From: a virus
DNA: 27,109 nucleotides
Strand: one strand, 5' to 3'
Virus record (IMG/VR): IMGVR_UViG_3300027857_000488
Coordinates: 1 to 27,109 of that record
The position numbers were made by a program, and so were the translations under genes. Positions 14,047 through 23,498 of this stretch are shown piece by piece (positions within the stretch are counted from its first letter, which is position 1; each line of letters starts with the position of its first letter). The notes below the pieces were generated by a model. The model made no database searches and had not been told where the DNA came from. It saw only the letters and a program-made list of their open reading frames with translations.

Positions 14047-14565
14047 GTGGCGGCCTGGAGCACGCCGCGCCATCGTTGGACGCTGACCTTCAACCTTCTG
14101 CGACAGGGCTTTTTCCTGGGTGAGGACCTGGCCGAGATGGCGGAGTTGTTCGGGTTCTACTGCGCCCGCAACGCCGGCTTCGACAGCTTCCTCTACCAGG
14201 TCGGCGATGACAATTCGGTCACCGACCAGGTCATCGGGGTGACCGATGGGCTGAACACGGGTTTTCAGGCTTACAAGTCGTTCGGCGACCTGGTCGAGCC
14301 TTGCTATGCCATCAAGGCGGTGACCAGCGTCACTTGCAACGGGATCACCACCCAGAACCCGGTGTTCAACCCCTGGGGCTATACCGGCCTGTCCGGCGGT
14401 CCCGGCTTCATCTTCCTGCCCAGCGTCTATCCGGCTGGGCATCAGATTACGGCGACCTTCTCCTACTACTACCCCTGCCGGTTCGATGCGGATTCCTGCG
14501 ATTTCGAGGAATTCGGCCAAGGCCTTTACAAGGTCAACCAGCTCACTTTTACGAGCATTAAATAA
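14047..14565 (+). CDS. DUF2460 distal tail protein (GTA gp12-like), 5'-truncated
   Basis: A 172-residue protein matching the middle and end of DUF2460/TIGR02217 tail proteins: RHRWTLTFNLLR, FYCARNAGFDSFLYQVGDDN, SVTDQVIGVTDGLNTGF, and the conserved end CRFDADSCDFEEFGQGLYKV. Family members normally begin with about 35-40 further residues (a P-x-L-P-G start and an SGRE-type strand) before the W-x-x-P-R-x-R-W segment. Here the frame begins at AAWSTPRHRW, its GTG has no Shine-Dalgarno sequence, and the base after the sheath stop is already in frame. I infer that the native start was lost at the junction. It binds the tail tip hub in siphophages. Confidence 0.75.
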   Translation: MAAWSTPRHRWTLTFNLLRQGFFLGEDLAEMAELFGFYCARNAGFDSFLYQVGDDNSVTDQVIGVTDGLNTGFQAYKSFGDLVEPCYAIKAVTSVTCNGITTQNPVFNPWGYTGLSGGPGFIFLPSVYPAGHQITATFSYYYPCRFDADSCDFEEFGQGLYKVNQLTFTSIK

Positions 14566-14831
14566 TGAAGATCTGGCTCTTCCAGTTCGCCGACCAGGCG
14601 TGCCCCCTGCAGAGCGCGCGCGTTGCCGCTCCCGATCGCATCCAGGCCTGCGCGGCCATGCAGGTCATGCTGGTCGCCCTGCAGCTCGACATCGCCCTCG
14701 ATGGCGCCCGGCCGCGCCCGGCCGAGGCCGTCGTCCTGTCGTATCTCGGTGAAGGCGACTATCCGGCCGCGCTGATCATCTCGGCGATGAGCCGCACCGG
14801 CGAGACCGTCAGCAATGAGGTTGCCCGATGA
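14565..14831 (+). CDS. Small tail-tip module protein of unknown function
   Basis: An 88-residue protein between DUF2460 and DUF2163 that starts in a TAATG overlap and ends in an ATGA overlap, so it is clearly part of the operon. It is mostly helical and hydrophobic (AMQVMLVALQLDIALD, then YPAALIISAMSRTGE) without a membrane-length run. I do not recognise a named family. Confidence 0.6.
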   Translation: MKIWLFQFADQACPLQSARVAAPDRIQACAAMQVMLVALQLDIALDGARPRPAEAVVLSYLGEGDYPAALIISAMSRTGETVSNEVAR

Positions 14832-15982
14832 AGCCTGTCGCACCCGAGCTGCTGAGCCTGCTGGCGACCCGCCAGTTCTTCGCGGCCGACCTTTACACCA
14901 TCACCCTGGTGACGGGAGAAACGCTGCGCTACTGCGGCGGCGATGCCGACATCACCTGCAACGGCTTCCTTTTCTCGGCCGGCGGGATGATCGGCCCCTA
15001 TTGGGACCGCAGCGACAACAAGGCGAAGTGCCATTGGAAAGTCGGGGTGGATGTCGACAGCCTGATCATCGACATGCTGCCTGGGTCTGCCACCGTGCTG
15101 GGCGTGCCGATTCTGCAGGCGATCCTCAGCGGCGTGTTCGATGACGCGGAATTCACCCTCGATCGCGTCTACATGCCCACCTGGGGCGACACCCGCCGCG
15201 GCTTCATCCGCCTGTTCGTCGGCCGGGTCGCCGAGGTCGATGTGAGCCGCAGCATCGCCACCTTCACCATCACCTCGCACCTCGAGCTGCTGAACATCCA
15301 GATGCCCCGGAACCTCTATCAGGCCGGATGCGTCAACACCCTCGGCGATCAGGCCTGCGGCGTGGATATCAGCCAATATATGTCGACCGGCATCGTAGCG
15401 GCGGGATCGACCGTCGCCGGCGTGATGGCGACGATCGCCGGCCAGTTCCAGCAGGGCTATTTCGACCTCGGGACGCTGACCTTCACCAGCGGCCAGTACC
15501 AAGGCCAGACCTTCACGGTCAAACAGGTGTCCTATGGGGCACCCTCGGTCATCAACCTGCTGGGCTTCCTGCCGGCGCCGCCAGCCGCCGGCGACAGCTT
15601 CAATATCTACGCGGGTTGCGACAAGTCCTGCGACCTGCCGCTGACCGTCAATGGCATCATGACCGAGGGGCAGAACAACCTCGATCTGGTCAACGGGAGC
15701 GCCGGCTCGACCGCGCTGATCGGCTACACGATCACCGGCTATGGCATCCCCGCCGGCGGCTACACCGTCACCGGCTATGAGTCCGGTGCGCCTGGCACCC
15801 CGCCGGTGCCGACCAACGGCGCGCTGCTGCTGTCGGGCACCTTCCAGACCTCCTCGGTCGGGCAGAGCCACATTTACACCCTCACCAAGCCTGGCCTGGT
15901 CCTGAACGGGTGCTCCAAGTTCAACAATCTGGCGCGGTTCCGGGGCTTTCCCTTTGTTCCCGCGCCGAGCACGGCAGCCTGA
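14828..15982 (+). CDS. DUF2163 tail-tip hub protein (GTA gp13-like)
   Basis: A 384-residue protein with the DUF2163/TIGR02218 pattern: LLATRQFFAADLYTITLVTG, ISRS-like VDVSRSIATFTITSHLELLN, MPRNLYQAGCVNTLGDQACG, and the C-terminal NGCSKFNNLARFRGFPFVP with paired cysteines (the family is cysteine-rich at GC.N.G and DKSCD-like positions). In gene transfer agents and related siphophages this hub protein connects the distal tail to the fibre protein. A GAGG lies upstream of ATG 14828. A 55-residue insertion (about 275-330: VNGSAGSTALIGYTITGYGI and following) is extra beta material compared with the shorter members I know. Confidence 0.85.
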   Translation: MKPVAPELLSLLATRQFFAADLYTITLVTGETLRYCGGDADITCNGFLFSAGGMIGPYWDRSDNKAKCHWKVGVDVDSLIIDMLPGSATVLGVPILQAILSGVFDDAEFTLDRVYMPTWGDTRRGFIRLFVGRVAEVDVSRSIATFTITSHLELLNIQMPRNLYQAGCVNTLGDQACGVDISQYMSTGIVAAGSTVAGVMATIAGQFQQGYFDLGTLTFTSGQYQGQTFTVKQVSYGAPSVINLLGFLPAPPAAGDSFNIYAGCDKSCDLPLTVNGIMTEGQNNLDLVNGSAGSTALIGYTITGYGIPAGGYTVTGYESGAPGTPPVPTNGALLLSGTFQTSSVGQSHIYTLTKPGLVLNGCSKFNNLARFRGFPFVPAPSTAA

Positions 15983-15983
15983 C

Positions 15984-16445
15984 ATGCAGTACGCCGCCGA
16001 GCGCGCCGCCGTGATCGCCGAGGCAAAGACCTGGGTCGGAACGCCTTACCACCATGCCGGCCAGGTCAAAGGCGCGGGCGTGGACTGCCTGACCTTGCTC
16101 GCTTGCGTCTATGCCAACGCGGGCGTGATAGACCGGCCGACCATCCCCTATTACACGCGGGATTGGTATTTGCACCGTGAGGAAGAGTTGTATCTGGGCG
16201 GTGTCATGCAGTTCTGCGACCAGGTCGAGGAACTGCTGCCGGCCGACATCGCCGTCTGGAAGATCGGCCGCTGCTACTCCCACGGCGCCATCGTCGTGGA
16301 CTGGCCGCTGATCATCCATGCCCATGTCGGCCGCGGGACTTACCTCGAGAACGTCGACCAGGCGCCCAACCTCACGCAGAACCGCGCGATCGCCGGCAGC
16401 GTGGGCGCCCCGGTCAAGTTCTTCCGCCTGAAGAGGTGGATGTAA
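15984..16445 (+). CDS. NlpC/P60 tail-tip peptidase (GTA gp14-like)
   Basis: A 153-residue cell-wall peptidase with the catalytic layout of the family: C35 in AGVDCLTLLA, H100 in CYSHGAIVV and H112 in IIHAHVG, following the AKTWVGTPYHHAGQVKGAG substrate loop. It is expected to cut host peptide cross-links as the tail tip enters. ATG 15984 is one base after the previous stop. The stop TAATG overlaps the next start. Confidence 0.85.
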   Translation: MQYAAERAAVIAEAKTWVGTPYHHAGQVKGAGVDCLTLLACVYANAGVIDRPTIPYYTRDWYLHREEELYLGGVMQFCDQVEELLPADIAVWKIGRCYSHGAIVVDWPLIIHAHVGRGTYLENVDQAPNLTQNRAIAGSVGAPVKFFRLKRWM

Positions 16446-19400
16446 TGGCCGGTGTACTCGGGGGAAACAAGCCAAAGGCGCCGGCCTATACCGGCCTGCA
16501 GCTGAACACTTCGGCTTACGGGCTGCCGGTGCCGATCGTCATCGGCCGCACCAGGATTGCGCCGAATGTCGGCTGGTTCGAGAACATGCAGTTGCACCCG
16601 GGCAAGCAGCCCGGCAAGGGCACCGGCAGCAGCTCGACCGGCACCCAGGACAATTACACCGTCGATCTGATCCTCATGCTCTGCGAGGGGCCGATCTCGG
16701 GCGTCGGCACCATCTGGCAGAACGGGAACAACAACGTCACCAACCTGGCCACGCTGGTGATGAATTTCAGCGCCGGCAACTACGGCCAGCCTGTCTGGCC
16801 CTATCTCGAGCAGAACTATCCGAACCAGGCGCTGGGCTACAGCGGCTTCTCGTTCCTCTACCAGGCCGGCTACAGCTTGGGGAACACGTCGGCGCTCCCG
16901 AACTGGGGCATCGAAGCTTATGGCTTTTTGGAGGGGACGGCGCCGAACGGCATCGATGCCGATCCCAGCCAGGCGATCCCGCTGCTGCTGTCGAACCCGT
17001 CGTTCGGCGCCGGCTTCCCTGCCGATCGGATCGGCGAGCTGGTCACGCAGAGCGAGACCCACGTCGTCCCGGCCGGGACTGCGCCCTCGGTCGCCGTCAC
17101 GGCGAATTGGGTTTACAACCTGTGTGTCGTCGACGACGCCGGCGAGCTTTATACCTGCGTCGCGCCTGGCGTGACGCCTGGCCCGGATCAGTACAGCTTC
17201 GTGAACGGCACCTACACCTTCGCCCCGTCCAGCGCGGGGAAGTCGGTGACGATCCGGTTCGCCAGCAATGCCGGTCTCGCGACCTACCAATCCTATGCGC
17301 TGGCGCTCGGGCTCTGGATCTCGCCGGCCTATACCTCGCAGCAGGCGGCGGCGTCGATGATCAACGACATCGCCACCTTGACCAATTCGGCCATCGTCTG
17401 GTCGGCTGGCTCCTTGAGCGTGAAGCCTTACGGCACCGTCGATGTCACCGGCAACGGCTACACCTACCAGGCCCAGACTGCGCCGCTCTTCTCCCTCACG
17501 GATGACGATTTCCTGCCGAACCAGGGATCGAGCAGCAGCTCGACCGACGATCCGGTTGTGGTGACCAGGACGCGGTCGTCGGATCAGTTCAACGATGTCC
17601 AGCTCGAGGTGCTCGACCGGGGCAATCAATACGCTCCGGTGCCGGTCGACGTCGACGACCCGGCGCGGATCACAGCCCGCGGCTATCGCCCCCAGGGCAG
17701 CCAACAGGCCCACATCTTCTCCGATCCGGTCGCCGGACACACCGCCGCCCAGCTGCTGCTGCAGCGGCAATTTGTCCGGAACGGGGGCACCTTCACGGTG
17801 GACGAGCGCTATTGCGTCCTCGACGGCATGGACATCATCGGCATCACCGACCAGGCCCTGGGATGGAATGACCATTGGGTGCAGCTGGTCGAGGGGACCG
17901 AGAACGACGACGGCAGCTGGACGCTGATCGCCGATCAGTACCCGACCGGGACTGGGGCGCCGGCCAGCTATTCGGTCAATGTCGGCCAGCCGCGGCCGAT
18001 CGACCAGAACCAGCTGGCGGCGCCCGTGAACCTGCCGGTCATCTTCGAGCCCTCGGCCGACCTCACCCAGGCCGGTGCCCAGATCTGGGTTGGCGTGTCG
18101 GGCGGCAACAACGGCGTGTTCGATCCGAACTGGGGCGGCGCCGATGTGCTGGTCTCGGCCGACAACGTCGAATACGAGAACATCGGCACCATCAAGCGGG
18201 CCGCTTGCCAGGGCTATCTCACTGCCGCACTGGCGGCGCCGGCGGGCGCCAATCCGGACGAGACGAGTTCGCTGTCGGTCGACCTCACGGAAAGCGCCGG
18301 CACACTGATCACCGCGACCCAGGCGGACGCTGCTGCAGGCCGGACGCTCTGCTGGGTCGACGGCGAAATCATCGCCTATGCGACCGCCACGCTCACGGGC
18401 CAGAACCAGTACACCCTGACCTATCTGGAGCGTGGCCTCTACGGAACGACGCCGGCCGCGCACCCGGCTGGAACCGCCTTTCTTCGGCTGAACGATGCCG
18501 TCTTCAAGTACGGCCTGCCCAAGGAGAATGTCGGCGCGCCGATCTGGCTCAAGTTCATTTCGTTCAACATCTATGGTGAAGGTCGCGGCGACCAATCGAC
18601 CGCCGTCGCCTACAGCCTGACGCCGACCGGCAACGGGTTCTTCGTCGCGCCGCCGACCGACCTGCAGGCCTCCCAGGCCGTGGTGTCTTCGTCCCTCGGA
18701 ATGCGCGTCGATATCACCGTCACCTGGACCGCCAGCGCCACCAGCTGGGTCTCGGACTACCAGGTGTCCTATCAGATGGGCAACGGTGCCTGGACGACCT
18801 TCACCACCGGCGGCCAGCCGGCGGCCGACATCCCCAATGTCCTCGAGGCCGTCTACACCATCAAAGTCGTGGCGGTCGGCATGGGTCTGACCTCCGAGCC
18901 GGTCGAGATTACCTGGGACGTGACCACCGACAGCCTCTCGCTCCCGGCCGTCACGGGCCTGGAGCTGACCGGCCAGGCCAATGGGGCGGAGTTCGTCGGC
19001 CAGGACGCCCATTTCGACTGGCGCATGAACTCGTCCTATGGCAGCTCGGAAGCCCTGACGGCGAGCAACAGCGCCGGTTCCAACTATCTCGATTCCTGGT
19101 TCGCCAACTATCGCGTGACGATCTTCGATAGCGCCAACAACGCGCTCCGGACCGAGACCGTCACAGATCCTTCCTACGTCTACACCTTCGAGAAAAACGC
19201 GTCTGATCCGGGCGGCCCGCACCGCTCCTTCCGGATCGAGGTGGTGTGGACGGACAAGCTCAATCGTGTGTCGGCGCCGGCGTCGATCACGGTCAGCAAT
19301 CCGGCGCCGTCGTTCCCCACCAAGATCGTGCCGCTGTCGGCCTTCAAGACCGTCTCGGTGCAATACCAGCCGCCGGCCGATCTGGACTATGCCGGCACGC

Positions 19401-20761
19401 TGGTTTTCATGCAGACCGAGTCATTCGGCGGCGCTGATCCGGACCCGTCCACCCTGGTCTATGACGGCACCGACACGCTGGTGAATATCCCGACCGCCGC
19501 CGCGGGCACGCAATATTTCCTGGTGCTGGCGTCATATGACAGCTTCGGAAAGTCCGGGCTGAACTACTCGTCGGAATACACCACCACCACTGCCCTGGTG
19601 GGCTCGACCGACATCGCCACAGCGGCGATCACCACCCAGCAGCTGGACCAGGATCTCAACAGCGCGATCGACCTGGTCACGGCCGGCCCGGAAACGCCTG
19701 GCTCCCTGCAGGCGGCGCTGGCGTCGATCCTGACCCTGGGCGACCAGTACACCCAGATCAACGACACCGTCGAAAGCCTCTCGGTGACGGTCGGGGGCAA
19801 TACCGCCACCATCACCAACGAGCAGAGCGTCCGCGCCGCGGCCGACAAGGCCAACGCCTCGGCGATCTCGGCCTTGTCCGCGCTGGTGGGGAATAGCTAT
19901 GCCACGATCACCCAGCTCAACAGCGCGATCGCGACGGCCGAGCAGGCAGCCACTCAGCAGGTCAACACGCTCTCGGCCAGCCTGGGCGGAACTTATGCCA
20001 CCTTCACCACGGTCAATCAGGCGATCGCCGGCATTAACGCCTCGTCGTCGACCTTCCTGCAGCAGCTCAATTCCACGGTCGGGAGCGCCACCACCTCGAT
20101 CCAGCAGCAGGCCAGCACCATCAACGGCCTGACCGCCCAATACACGGTGAAGATCGATGCCAACGGCCATGTCGCCGGCTTCGGCCTGGCCAGCACGCCC
20201 GTCAATGGCACGCCTTTCAGCTCCTTCGTGGTGAACGTCGACGACTTCGCCGTGGCCGCGCCCGGCGCCACCAGCTTCGCCCTCGAGGTCGTCAATGGGG
20301 TGGTGACCATCCCGAACGCGGCCATTCAGAACGCTGCGATCACCAACGCCAAGATCGGCAACCTGGCGGTCGATAATTCGAATATCGCCGCCGGGGCGGC
20401 CACGGTCGCCGGCAGCGTCAACATCGGCGCCACCACGGGCACCGGCGGCTACGTCAACGTGGCCACCACCTGGATCACCCTCAAGAGCGCGGCGACCGTA
20501 GTTCTCCAGGCGAGCTGGGGCTGCAATTACGACAGCGGTTTCGGGAACACCAACCAGCAGTTCTTCGGGCAGATCTTCGGCAATACGAACGCGACCGGGC
20601 CTGTCCTTCATACCGGCGTCGCTACTACCCAGACCCCGGCCTACATGTGGTCGACCACCCTGCCTCAGGGCACCTACGAGGTGGTCTTCTGGTGGCAGGC
20701 CGACAACAGCCACGTCCAGATCCTCGCCGGATCGATGGCCGTTATTGCGAGCCAGAAATAG
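16445..20761 (+). CDS. Tail-tip host-specificity protein (lambda J / GTA gp15-like)
   Basis: A 1438-residue central tail-tip protein. Residues 1-180 match the J/gp15 N-terminal hub (GLPVPIVIGRTRIAPNVGWF, ILMLCEGPISGVGTIWQNG); residues about 280-560 hold the Phage-tail_3-like region; about 730-960 is an Fn3-like beta section (ITVTWTASATSWVSDYQVSY); 1050-1240 is helical/coiled-coil (SVRAAADKANASAISALSAL, then QLNSAIATAEQAATQQVNTL). A DUF1983-like segment follows with YTVKIDANGHVAGFGLAST and FAVAAPGATSFALEV, ending in an added beta domain. ATG 16445 is preferred over the upstream GTG 16436, with GAGG about 8-10 bases upstream. It recognises the host or carries the receptor-binding tip. Confidence 0.85.
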   Translation: MAGVLGGNKPKAPAYTGLQLNTSAYGLPVPIVIGRTRIAPNVGWFENMQLHPGKQPGKGTGSSSTGTQDNYTVDLILMLCEGPISGVGTIWQNGNNNVTNLATLVMNFSAGNYGQPVWPYLEQNYPNQALGYSGFSFLYQAGYSLGNTSALPNWGIEAYGFLEGTAPNGIDADPSQAIPLLLSNPSFGAGFPADRIGELVTQSETHVVPAGTAPSVAVTANWVYNLCVVDDAGELYTCVAPGVTPGPDQYSFVNGTYTFAPSSAGKSVTIRFASNAGLATYQSYALALGLWISPAYTSQQAAASMINDIATLTNSAIVWSAGSLSVKPYGTVDVTGNGYTYQAQTAPLFSLTDDDFLPNQGSSSSSTDDPVVVTRTRSSDQFNDVQLEVLDRGNQYAPVPVDVDDPARITARGYRPQGSQQAHIFSDPVAGHTAAQLLLQRQFVRNGGTFTVDERYCVLDGMDIIGITDQALGWNDHWVQLVEGTENDDGSWTLIADQYPTGTGAPASYSVNVGQPRPIDQNQLAAPVNLPVIFEPSADLTQAGAQIWVGVSGGNNGVFDPNWGGADVLVSADNVEYENIGTIKRAACQGYLTAALAAPAGANPDETSSLSVDLTESAGTLITATQADAAAGRTLCWVDGEIIAYATATLTGQNQYTLTYLERGLYGTTPAAHPAGTAFLRLNDAVFKYGLPKENVGAPIWLKFISFNIYGEGRGDQSTAVAYSLTPTGNGFFVAPPTDLQASQAVVSSSLGMRVDITVTWTASATSWVSDYQVSYQMGNGAWTTFTTGGQPAADIPNVLEAVYTIKVVAVGMGLTSEPVEITWDVTTDSLSLPAVTGLELTGQANGAEFVGQDAHFDWRMNSSYGSSEALTASNSAGSNYLDSWFANYRVTIFDSANNALRTETVTDPSYVYTFEKNASDPGGPHRSFRIEVVWTDKLNRVSAPASITVSNPAPSFPTKIVPLSAFKTVSVQYQPPADLDYAGTLVFMQTESFGGADPDPSTLVYDGTDTLVNIPTAAAGTQYFLVLASYDSFGKSGLNYSSEYTTTTALVGSTDIATAAITTQQLDQDLNSAIDLVTAGPETPGSLQAALASILTLGDQYTQINDTVESLSVTVGGNTATITNEQSVRAAADKANASAISALSALVGNSYATITQLNSAIATAEQAATQQVNTLSASLGGTYATFTTVNQAIAGINASSSTFLQQLNSTVGSATTSIQQQASTINGLTAQYTVKIDANGHVAGFGLASTPVNGTPFSSFVVNVDDFAVAAPGATSFALEVVNGVVTIPNAAIQNAAITNAKIGNLAVDNSNIAAGAATVAGSVNIGATTGTGGYVNVATTWITLKSAATVVLQASWGCNYDSGFGNTNQQFFGQIFGNTNATGPVLHTGVATTQTPAYMWSTTLPQGTYEVVFWWQADNSHVQILAGSMAVIASQK

Positions 20762-20763
20762 CC

Positions 20764-21153
20764 ATGACGATGATTCACCAGGTCGCCTACGACGCCACCG
20801 GCAAGATCCGCTTCTCCTCGAGCTGTGCCGCGCTGATGGATATTGCCCATATCTCGCCCGAGCTGAAGGTGCTGCAGATCGACGCCCCTCTCGATCCGAA
20901 CGCCCACTATGTGAGCGGGGATGTCGTGGTCGAGCGGCCAACCCTGCCGCGGTTCGACAAGCTGAAGCTGGTGTCCGGCCAGGTCGCCACTCTGACCGGC
21001 CTGCCCAACCCCTCGAGTGTCACCGTCAACGGCGTCACCCACCAGGTGACGGACGGCGAGGTGGTGCTGCCCTGGGCCGGGATCGGCCGCTTCAACATCC
21101 AGATCCAGGCCTGGCCCTATATGGACTACTCGGTGGTGATCGAATGCGCCTGA
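20764..21153 (+). CDS. Small beta-rich tail protein linked to fibres
   Basis: A 129-residue protein with HYVSGDVVVERPTLPRFDKL, then TLTGLPNPSSVTVNGVTHQV and IQAWPYMDYSVVIE: a central Ig-like beta sandwich of the type seen in small proteins encoded just before tail fibre genes. ATG 20764 is two bases after the J-like stop; no strong ribosome-binding site, so coupling is likely. The last ten bases overlap the following gene. Confidence 0.6.
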   Translation: MTMIHQVAYDATGKIRFSSSCAALMDIAHISPELKVLQIDAPLDPNAHYVSGDVVVERPTLPRFDKLKLVSGQVATLTGLPNPSSVTVNGVTHQVTDGEVVLPWAGIGRFNIQIQAWPYMDYSVVIECA

Positions 21154-21347
21154 CCGTAGCGCCTTGCGTCGAGCACATCCGCACCGCGCGGCAGGCGGCC
21201 TATCTGGCGGCCTGGCCGATCCACGCGCAGCTCGAGGCGCATGCCGAGGCCGCCGCCGGCCGGCCCGAAAAGCTCCAGAAAATGAACGCGGACTTCGCGG
21301 AGATCCGCGCCGCCCATCCGCTCCCAGGAGACAGCAATGCAGTATAG
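21144..21347 (+). CDS. Small helical protein of the fibre module
   Basis: A 67-residue protein overlapping both neighbours. RTARQAAYLAAWPIHAQLEA and KLQKMNADFAEIRAAHPLPG resemble the short phage protein with an AYP-x-x-x-QLDAL and IRxxxP pattern that commonly lies before tail fibres. It is helical, with no signal or membrane segment. Its reading frame is easily missed because it overlaps the 129-residue gene and the long fibre gene. Confidence 0.55.
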   Translation: MRLTVAPCVEHIRTARQAAYLAAWPIHAQLEAHAEAAAGRPEKLQKMNADFAEIRAAHPLPGDSNAV

Positions 21348-23490
21348 GACCGGGACGGTCACCGTCACCAATGGCAGCAACGTCGTCGCCGGCACGGGCA
21401 CGGCCTGGCTGGGCCAGGTCGAGGACGGCGACCTCTTCTTCGTTGCCGGCGACAACGTGGTCTATGAGGTTTCTTCCGTCCCAGCCAATGGATCACTCAC
21501 CCTCTCGACGCCCTATGAGGGTGTCGGGGCGGCGGGGGCTTCCTATGCCATAAGCCGCGATTTTACGCCGCTTTGCGGGTTCCCTTATCCCGATGCCAAC
21601 GACATCGGCACCGCGCTGCTGTTCCGGCGGGCCATGATGGCGCTCGACACGGCGGTCAATGCCACGGTGAAGGGGTCTCCGTCCGTCCAGAGCATCACCA
21701 CCACTGTGCCGCCGGCGACGGCGTCGGCCAGCGAATTCTGGGTCGTGCCCCCGGGCGCGACCGGCGCCTGGGCCGGGCAGACCAACAATCTGGCCCAGCT
21801 CGTCGGGTCTGTGTGGGCCTTCACCGCGCCCGAGCCAGGCAACCGGGTCTGGGTGCTGGATCAGACGCTGGAGATGCTCTTCACCGGCACGGCCTGGGTC
21901 GATAGCACCGCCGGCTTGCCCCAGGTGCTGGCGGCGGTCACCTCGGCCCAAACCGCGGCGACCACGGCCACCACGGCGTTGACCCAAGTCCAGGCGGCGG
22001 TGACCACCGTTTCTCAAGATGTCACCGCGGCGGCCGGCAGCGCGACGACAGCAACCACGGCAGCCACAGCGGCGGCCACGTCCGCGACCAATGCCGCCGG
22101 ATCTGCCACCACGGCCCAAACTGCCGAGACCGCTGCGCAAGCTGCCCAGACTGCGGCCAGCACCAGCGCGACGGCAGCGGCGGCCAGCGCTGCCGATGCT
22201 GAGACCTCAGCAATCTCGGCCGAGGGGGCGGTGACCTCGGCGTCTGGGTATGCGACCGCCGCCCAGGTCAGCGCCACGGCGGCGGCTGCCAGCGCCACGA
22301 CGGCCGGAACCTACGCCACCACCGCCGGCACAGCCGCCACCGGCGCCGCCAATTCGGCCGCCGCTGCAGCGAATTCGGCAACCACCTCTAACTCGGCCGC
22401 CCTGGCTGCTACGGCGTCCGAGAACAATGCAGCCACGTCGGCCACTCAGGCGGCGACCTCGGCGACGGCCGCTTTGACCAGCCAGGGTGGGGCCCAAGCG
22501 AGTGCCACGGCTGCCGCCCAATCAGAGACCGATGCCGCCAGCTCGGCCCAGATCTCCGAGGCCTACGCGACCACGCCGCACAACGTCCAGGTCGCGCCCG
22601 GCGCCTACAGCTCCCTGCACTGGGCCACCGAGGCGGCGCAATCGGCGGCGCAGGCGGCACTGATCGCCGGGGGCAACAACATCGGCTCGTTCGGCGACGG
22701 CTCCAACTTGCGCTACTCGGCCGCTGCGCCCAGCTCCCTCTTCAACCTGACGCAGGGGAGCGGCATCACGCTGGCCTGGGCGGGCAACGGGGTCACCTTC
22801 TCGGCCAACCCGTCCCAGATCGATCACCAGGCGCTGCTTCACGCCGGCACGCTCACGCACGCCCAGATCGACAGCTCGATCAACTCGCTGAACACCACGA
22901 TCACCACGCTGGCGCCGAAGGCGACAACGCTGGCGGGTTACGGGATCACGGACGCGGTCAATGTCAGCTTGCTGGCCGCCGCAAACGGCGTTGCCACGCT
23001 CGGCGCGGATGGCAAGGTGCTGGCGGCGCAGCTTCCCGCTTTCACCATCAACGAGGTCTATCCCGTTGCCAGCCAGGCCGCGATGCTGGCGCTTGCGGCG
23101 AACGTCGGCGATGTCGCCGTAAGGTCGGATCTGGGCGTGAGCTTCATGCTGTCTCAGACGCCCGCGACGACCCTGGCGAACTGGGTCGAGATGTCGACGC
23201 CGAACCAGGTCACCTCGGTCGCCGGGCGTCAAGGAACCATCACTCTGACCTTCGCGGACATCGGTGGCCTTGCCACCGTCGCCTCGACGGGCAGCTATGC
23301 CAGCCTGACCGGCCTGCCGACGCTCGGCACCGCTGCGGCGCTCAATGCCGGGACGGCCGCCACCAACCTCGTCCAGCTCGATAGCCAGGCCCGCTTGCCG
23401 GCCGTCGATGGAAGCCAGCTCACCAACGTTACCGCCATCGACAGCACGGCGCGCAGCCGCGCGGTGGCTATGGCCATCATTTTCGCATAG
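21337..23490 (+). CDS. Long tail fibre protein with an alanine/threonine-rich shaft
   Basis: A 717-residue fibre. Residues 1-90 form a beta head that probably attaches to the tail (GTAWLGQVEDGDLFFVAGDN); about 200-420 is an A/T/S-rich helical repeat shaft of the lambda Stf type; the distal third has standard fibre motifs (TTLAGYGITDAV, GVATLGADGKVLAAQLPAF, TSVAGRQGTITLTFADIGGL). AGGAGA lies eight bases before ATG 21337, and the start overlaps the previous stop. It ends RSRAVAMAIIFA, so the receptor-binding tip may be short or provided by the following proteins. Confidence 0.8.
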   Translation: MQYRTGTVTVTNGSNVVAGTGTAWLGQVEDGDLFFVAGDNVVYEVSSVPANGSLTLSTPYEGVGAAGASYAISRDFTPLCGFPYPDANDIGTALLFRRAMMALDTAVNATVKGSPSVQSITTTVPPATASASEFWVVPPGATGAWAGQTNNLAQLVGSVWAFTAPEPGNRVWVLDQTLEMLFTGTAWVDSTAGLPQVLAAVTSAQTAATTATTALTQVQAAVTTVSQDVTAAAGSATTATTAATAAATSATNAAGSATTAQTAETAAQAAQTAASTSATAAAASAADAETSAISAEGAVTSASGYATAAQVSATAAAASATTAGTYATTAGTAATGAANSAAAAANSATTSNSAALAATASENNAATSATQAATSATAALTSQGGAQASATAAAQSETDAASSAQISEAYATTPHNVQVAPGAYSSLHWATEAAQSAAQAALIAGGNNIGSFGDGSNLRYSAAAPSSLFNLTQGSGITLAWAGNGVTFSANPSQIDHQALLHAGTLTHAQIDSSINSLNTTITTLAPKATTLAGYGITDAVNVSLLAAANGVATLGADGKVLAAQLPAFTINEVYPVASQAAMLALAANVGDVAVRSDLGVSFMLSQTPATTLANWVEMSTPNQVTSVAGRQGTITLTFADIGGLATVASTGSYASLTGLPTLGTAAALNAGTAATNLVQLDSQARLPAVDGSQLTNVTAIDSTARSRAVAMAIIFA
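21940..22560 (+). repeat. Degenerate alanine/threonine/serine-coding repeats of the fibre shaft
   Basis: The DNA is built from short GCC/ACC/AGC-type codons coding repeating AATSATxA-like units (for example GSATTATTAATAAATSATNA). It is not an exact tandem repeat at the DNA level, and is the usual low-complexity shaft of Stf-like fibres. Confidence 0.7.
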
Positions 23491-23498
23491 GGGATCAG

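Noticed and set aside
12439-14520. 693-codon minus-strand frame opposite the sheath
   Set aside because: Composition is that of an antisense shadow, while the plus-strand frame is a clear sheath protein.
16340-19363. 1007-codon open frame on the minus strand
   Set aside because: Low-complexity R/G/D-rich antisense of the J-like gene with no recognisable domain.
21940-22560. Possible CRISPR-like or satellite repeat
   Set aside because: The repetition is in alanine/threonine/serine codons of a fibre shaft; there are no constant repeats with unique spacers.
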